Below are positions 7,231 through 9,833 of a stretch of 9,833 nucleotides of DNA, piece by piece. Source of the stretch: Lachnospiraceae bacterium UBA2860 (GTDB lineage: Bacteria; Bacillota; Clostridia; Lachnospirales; Lachnospiraceae); the NCBI GenBank assembly GCA_002350625.1, contig DEFE01000023.1:53190-63022 (forward strand), in the 5' to 3' direction. Made by a program: the position numbers and the translations under genes. How positions within the stretch are numbered: position 1 is the first letter of the stretch; each line of letters starts with the position of its first letter. The notes below the pieces were generated by a model that did no database searches, had not been told where the DNA came from, and was given only the letters and a program-made list of their open reading frames with translations.

Positions 7231-8607
7231 ATGGATGATAAAAAAGGCGGCGGACTCGGACCTGTGCGCACGATCATTCTGATCGTGGCGATCGGCGTGT
7301 TCTGCTATTCGGCTTATCAGTTGTTTACGATGTACAGAGGCTATAAGGCGGCGGATGACGAATACAGTGAGCTCGCCGAGTCCTTCACGAAGCCGGTCGC
7401 CGGCGCGGCGGGATCTTCAGCCGTGTCTGTGGAAACGATTGCGGAAAGCGCCGCGGCGGATGTGCTTTCGGACGGTGAGAGTGCGGGCGCGGAGACCCTG
7501 AGCGGCGACGCCGGGATCGTGGGCAGCGGCGATGAAAATACGGGCAGCGGCGCGGAGAACCCGGACGGCGCAGCGGGTGCCGTGAGCGGCGCGGACAGTC
7601 AGAGCGGCGCAGCTGATGCTGACAGCGGCGCGGACAGTCAGAGCGGTGCGGCGGGCACGGACAGCAGCGCGGAGAGTAAGAGCGTTGCAGCGAGTGAGGA
7701 CAGCAGCGCGGAGAGCCGGAGCGGTGCGTCGAGCGCGGACAGCAGCGCAGAGAGTCAGAGCGGTGCGACTGGCACGGACAGCAGTGCGGAGAGCCAGAGC
7801 AGCGCGGCGGGCAAGAGCGGCAGTGCAGCCGGCAAGAACAGCAGCGCGGCCGATCAGAAAAGCGGTACGGCCGGCAAGAACAGCGGCACGCAGGCAGCTG
7901 CAAGCGGGAAGAACGGCAAGCACGCTCCCTTAAAGGTGGTGACCGCGACGCCTGCGGAGAAGCTGCTGATTGAGGACGCCAAGGCGCCGCTCGAGGTCGA
8001 CTGGAAGGAGCTCAAGGAGATCAATCCGGAGGTCGTCGGCTGGATCTACATCGACGGGCAGAACAGCATCAGCTATCCGGTCTGCCGCGCGGACAACAAT
8101 GAGTTCTATCTGCACCAGACATTCAGGAAGCAGTACCTGTACGCTGGCTCCATTTTTGAAGACTATCACAACAAGCCGGACTTCGCGGATCCCAACACGA
8201 TCGTCTACGGCCACAACATGAAAAACGGCGCCATGTTCGGGCGCCTGGACAGCTTCGCCGCCCTCAATTTCATGAAGATGCACCCGCTGGCGCGCTTCGA
8301 CACGATCTATGAAAACCGGCTGTACGTGCCCTTCGCCGCCTTCACCGCCAGCATGAAGCCCGGCGACAGCCACTACTTCGACGTGCGCCAGTTCGTGTTC
8401 GACGAGACCCGCTTCGAGCTCTTCACCCTCAAGATGATAAGCCGCAGCGCCCTCAAACTGCCCGTGGACGTGCGCTACGGCGATAAGCTACTGCTGCTGG
8501 TCACCTGCGACTACACCAACCGCGAGGGCCGGTTCATACTCGCCCTGCGCCGGCTGCGCCCCGACGAGGATGAGCAGAGCATCCGGGCGCTGTTCGCGGG
8601 ATTATAA
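7231..8607 (+). CDS. srtB: Class B sortase with a long repeat-containing Ser/Ala/Gly linker
   Basis: Sortases cut a C-terminal sorting motif and join the protein to the peptidoglycan precursor at the membrane surface. Of 458 residues, a short cytoplasmic tail and one membrane helix (about 12-33) come first. A low-complexity linker (about 55-230) follows, then the sortase B domain (about 245-458). Catalytic residues are present: His328 in 'YGHNMKNGAMFG', Cys426 in 'LVTCDYTN' and Arg434 in 'GRFILALRR'. 'VGWIYIDGQNSISYPV' and 'FYLHQTF' are further class B hallmarks. Usual SrtB proteins are about 230-260 residues; the excess here is the linker. The ribosome binding site is weak (GCGAGG, 7216-7221). 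No promoter was found, so co-transcription with the transpeptidase is likely. No substrate with a sorting signal lies in this window. Class is secure; substrates and role (haem-uptake surface protein, pilus or other) are unknown. Confidence 0.94.
   Translation: MDDKKGGGLGPVRTIILIVAIGVFCYSAYQLFTMYRGYKAADDEYSELAESFTKPVAGAAGSSAVSVETIAESAAADVLSDGESAGAETLSGDAGIVGSGDENTGSGAENPDGAAGAVSGADSQSGAADADSGADSQSGAAGTDSSAESKSVAASEDSSAESRSGASSADSSAESQSGATGTDSSAESQSSAAGKSGSAAGKNSSAADQKSGTAGKNSGTQAAASGKNGKHAPLKVVTATPAEKLLIEDAKAPLEVDWKELKEINPEVVGWIYIDGQNSISYPVCRADNNEFYLHQTFRKQYLYAGSIFEDYHNKPDFADPNTIVYGHNMKNGAMFGRLDSFAALNFMKMHPLARFDTIYENRLYVPFAAFTASMKPGDSHYFDVRQFVFDETRFELFTLKMISRSALKLPVDVRYGDKLLLLVTCDYTNREGRFILALRRLRPDEDEQSIRALFAGL
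7585..7818 (+). repeat. Six tandem 39-bp (13-residue) repeats inside the sortase linker
   Basis: Units begin at 7585, 7624, 7663, 7702, 7741 and 7780. Each encodes a variant of S-(G/S)-A-(D/E)-S-(Q/K/R)-S-x-A-x-x-x-(D/S); for example units 1 and 5 read SGADSQSGAADAD and SSAESQSGATGTD. Two degenerate units follow with Lys-Asn replacing the acidic residues. The coding period is kept in frame, as expected for repeat growth under selection for an extended, disordered spacer between membrane and catalytic domain. Confidence 0.85.
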
Positions 8608-8611
8608 TAAC

Positions 8612-8641
8612 AGAGTGAAGAGTTAAGAGTACAGAGTGCAG
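8612..8641. repeat. Left heptamer tract (AGAGTNN units)
   Basis: Four 7-bp units AGAGTGA, AGAGTTA, AGAGTAC and AGAGTGC, plus AG, begin four bases after the sortase stop codon. It is the inverted counterpart of the tract at 8825-8873, so the two bracket the sortase-glycosylase gap. Confidence 0.75.
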
Positions 8642-8665
8642 TTTTAGAAATGCCGTTATATATCG

Positions 8666-8744
8666 CGTAGGGGCGCCGATGCTGCGCCCGCCCAATACGA
8701 ATCCATGGTTCCGTTCGGGCGGGCGGCGCATCGCCGCCCCTACG
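8666..8744. repeat. Large GC-rich inverted repeat between convergent genes
   Basis: Arms of 28 bp (8666-8693 and 8717-8744) match at 25 of 28 positions around a 23-nt loop. Each arm can also fold alone: the right arm holds a perfect 8-bp stem (8721-8728 with 8732-8739) around CAT. A further copy of the outer end, GCGCCCCTAC, lies at 8784-8793 in the same orientation as the right arm. There is no T-run, but the structure may still help stop convergent transcription. No open frame in this gap looks like a gene. Confidence 0.8.
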
Positions 8745-8824
8745 ACGAGGTTCCGGGCGATGAGGTCAGGCGCAAGCGCGGAAGCGCCCCTACAACGACA
8801 GCCGAGCGATGGACCCCACTCGAT

Positions 8825-8873
8825 ACTCTGTACTCTGTACTCTGCACTCTGCACTCTCCGCTCTCCACTCTTC
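8825..8873. repeat. Right heptamer tract (ACTCTNN units), touching the glycosylase stop codon
   Basis: Seven successive 7-bp units: ACTCTGT twice, ACTCTGC twice, ACTCTCC, GCTCTCC and ACTCTTC. The last base of the tract is the first plus-strand base (8873) of the minus-strand TAG stop codon (8873-8875). Heptamer ACTCTGC-type tracts are, from memory, a recurring intergenic repeat in some Firmicutes. Confidence 0.8.
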
Positions 8874-9694
8874 TATCCCCCAAGCTCCACTCCCCCCGTC
8901 CGGGCGGCGTGGAACAGAAACTGCTGCATCAGCCCGGCGTGCTCGCCGAGCAGCGCCCGGGCCTGGCGGCCCAGGGCGCTGCGGGATCTGCACTCGAGGC
9001 CGAACCAGTCCGTCAGCAGCCGCGCCACCCACACGTCCACCGGGAAGGCCGAGGTCTGTTCGCAGCCGAACAGAAGCACGCAGTCGGCCACCTTCTCCCC
9101 CACCCCGGGCAGGCTGACCAGCCGCGCCCGGGCCTCGTCGCAGGGCATGCGCCGAAGGTCGTCGAGGGGAAAGCCGTCGCACACCCGCCGCGCCGTGTCG
9201 ATCAGATACCGGGCCCGATACCCCACCTTCAGCGCCCTGAGCGCCGCCTCGTCGGCGTTGGCGAGGGCCTCCGGCGTCGGGAAGCCGTGCAGGCCGCCGC
9301 AGTCCTCGCCGTAGCGCGCGCTCAACGCCGCCACCAGCCCCCGGATGCGCGGCACGTTGTTGTTGGCCGACAGTATGAAGCAGATCAGCGCCTCCCAGGC
9401 CGGCTGGTTCAGCACCCGCAGGCCGGGATACAGCCCGATCGCCCGCCGCGCCGCGGGGATGTGGCCGTACTCCGCCGCCAGCGCACCGTAGTCCCGGTCC
9501 AGATCCAGGTAGTGGCGCAGGGCCTCCCGGTCCGCGCCGCCCTCGGCGTGGATGCCGTCGTCGTCCCGGTGAAGCCACACGGCCCTGCCGTCCAACACGC
9601 ACCCGAACCGGCCGTCCTTTTCCACCCACCTGAAGCACTGGGCCGAGTCGATCAGCGTCAGCCTCAAATCCAGCGCCTCGTCTCCCACCAGCAT
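8873..9694 (-). CDS. OGG1-like 8-oxoguanine DNA glycosylase (HhH-GPD superfamily)
   Basis: A base-excision repair enzyme that should remove oxidised guanine from DNA and possibly cut the strand as an AP lyase. From the ATG at 9694 the protein has 273 residues. It aligns by eye with eukaryotic OGG1: 'QCFRW' near the N-terminus, 'ANNNVPRI' (Asn111 and Arg116, matching OGG1 Asn149 and Arg154), 'GYRARY' (Arg160, matching Arg204), the helix-hairpin-helix 'LPGVGEKVADC' with catalytic Lys201 (Lys249), and 'FPVDVW' with Asp220 (Asp268). Such proteins are often annotated as DNA-3-methyladenine glycosylase 2. The frame is open to a TTG at 9712, but AAGGAGG lies inside those first codons and 8 bases before the ATG at 9694, so the latter is the start. 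GC content is far above that of its neighbours. The gene is convergent with the sortase gene and no clear promoter is visible. Confidence 0.9.
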   Translation of the reverse strand: MLVGDEALDLRLTLIDSAQCFRWVEKDGRFGCVLDGRAVWLHRDDDGIHAEGGADREALRHYLDLDRDYGALAAEYGHIPAARRAIGLYPGLRVLNQPAWEALICFILSANNNVPRIRGLVAALSARYGEDCGGLHGFPTPEALANADEAALRALKVGYRARYLIDTARRVCDGFPLDDLRRMPCDEARARLVSLPGVGEKVADCVLLFGCEQTSAFPVDVWVARLLTDWFGLECRSRSALGRQARALLGEHAGLMQQFLFHAARTGGVELGG

Positions 9695-9757
9695 TTGTAC
9701 ATCCTCCTTCAAGGCATGAAAAAGGTTCTTCTCGTTTTCATGTGGGATTGTGAAGAA

Positions 9758-9825
9758 ACTCCCTCAGGCGCTGTGCGCCAGCTCCCTCAGAGAGGACTCC
9801 CTCAGGCGCAGCGCGCCAGCTCCCT
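9758..9825. repeat. Two direct copies of a 30-bp palindromic repeat at the right edge
   Basis: Copies at 9758-9787 and 9796-9825 are identical at 28 of 30 positions and spaced by 38 bp. Each starts ACTCCCTCAGGCGC and ends GCGCCAGCTCCCT, so the centre GGCGC-nnn-GCGCC forms a small hairpin. The array may continue past the window edge. It lies upstream of the minus-strand glycosylase gene; between it and the gene (9695-9757) I see nothing beyond the ribosome binding site. Confidence 0.75.
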
Positions 9826-9833
9826 TCACTCCC

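Noticed and set aside
7385..7923. Cys/Arg/Pro-rich and Ala/Arg-rich open frames opposite the sortase linker
   Set aside because: They are antisense readings of the 39-bp repeats; the periodic composition comes from the Ser/Ala/Gly linker.
9695..9712. TTG at 9712 as the glycosylase start
   Set aside because: The AAGGAGG ribosome binding site lies within the six codons this would add and is correctly spaced for the ATG at 9694.

Overview
The window reads as a piece of chromosome from a fairly GC-rich (roughly 57-65% in most genes) Gram-positive member of the Clostridia, most likely near Lachnospiraceae. The EF-Tu sequence is the main argument: its 'DGVMAQTKEH', 'VTCHHKFTAQVYVLTKDEGG' and 'GRVATIIE' stretches resemble, from memory, Lachnospiraceae EF-Tu. 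A class B sortase, a YkuD L,D-transpeptidase with a VanW/PG_binding_4-like region, strong AAGGAGG-type ribosome binding sites and consensus SigA-type promoters agree with a Gram-positive cell. No database search was possible, so the assignment is inference.

Layout. 1-738 is the 3' end of fusA (EF-G), cut by the window edge. It is followed by tuf (869-2065), which has its own promoter and a strong intrinsic terminator; this is the tail of the str operon. A well-formed promoter directly behind that terminator drives a lipoprotein with one SH3b domain (2275-2925), closed by another terminator. Two REP-like palindromes (2975-3050) separate it from a class I SAM-dependent methyltransferase on the minus strand (3046-3912), whose stop codon lies inside the second palindrome. 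The methyltransferase and a MocR-like (PF12897-type) aspartate aminotransferase (4131-5417) are divergently transcribed from back-to-back promoters. The aminotransferase mRNA carries a long leader hairpin framed by 9-bp direct repeats.

An L,D-transpeptidase (5508-7070) and a class B sortase (7231-8607) follow on the plus strand. No clear promoter or terminator was found between the aminotransferase and the sortase, so read-through is plausible. Three 37-bp tandem hairpin repeats lie between the two envelope enzymes. The sortase carries a long Ser/Ala/Gly-rich linker with a 13-residue tandem repeat. The sortase and a convergent OGG1-like DNA glycosylase (8873-9694, minus strand) are separated by a non-coding block of heptamer tracts and inverted repeats. 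A third kind of short GC-rich palindromic repeat lies upstream of the glycosylase at the right edge.

Functionally this is translation (fusA, tuf), RNA modification (probable), amino-acid metabolism, cell-envelope assembly (SH3 lipoprotein, L,D-transpeptidase, sortase B) and DNA repair. I do not see a convincing undescribed multi-gene system. The unusual content is the intergenic repeats: at least four families in under 10 kb, two of which overlap a stop codon. Also notable are the structured aminotransferase leader, the repeat-bearing sortase linker and the much higher GC of the glycosylase gene.
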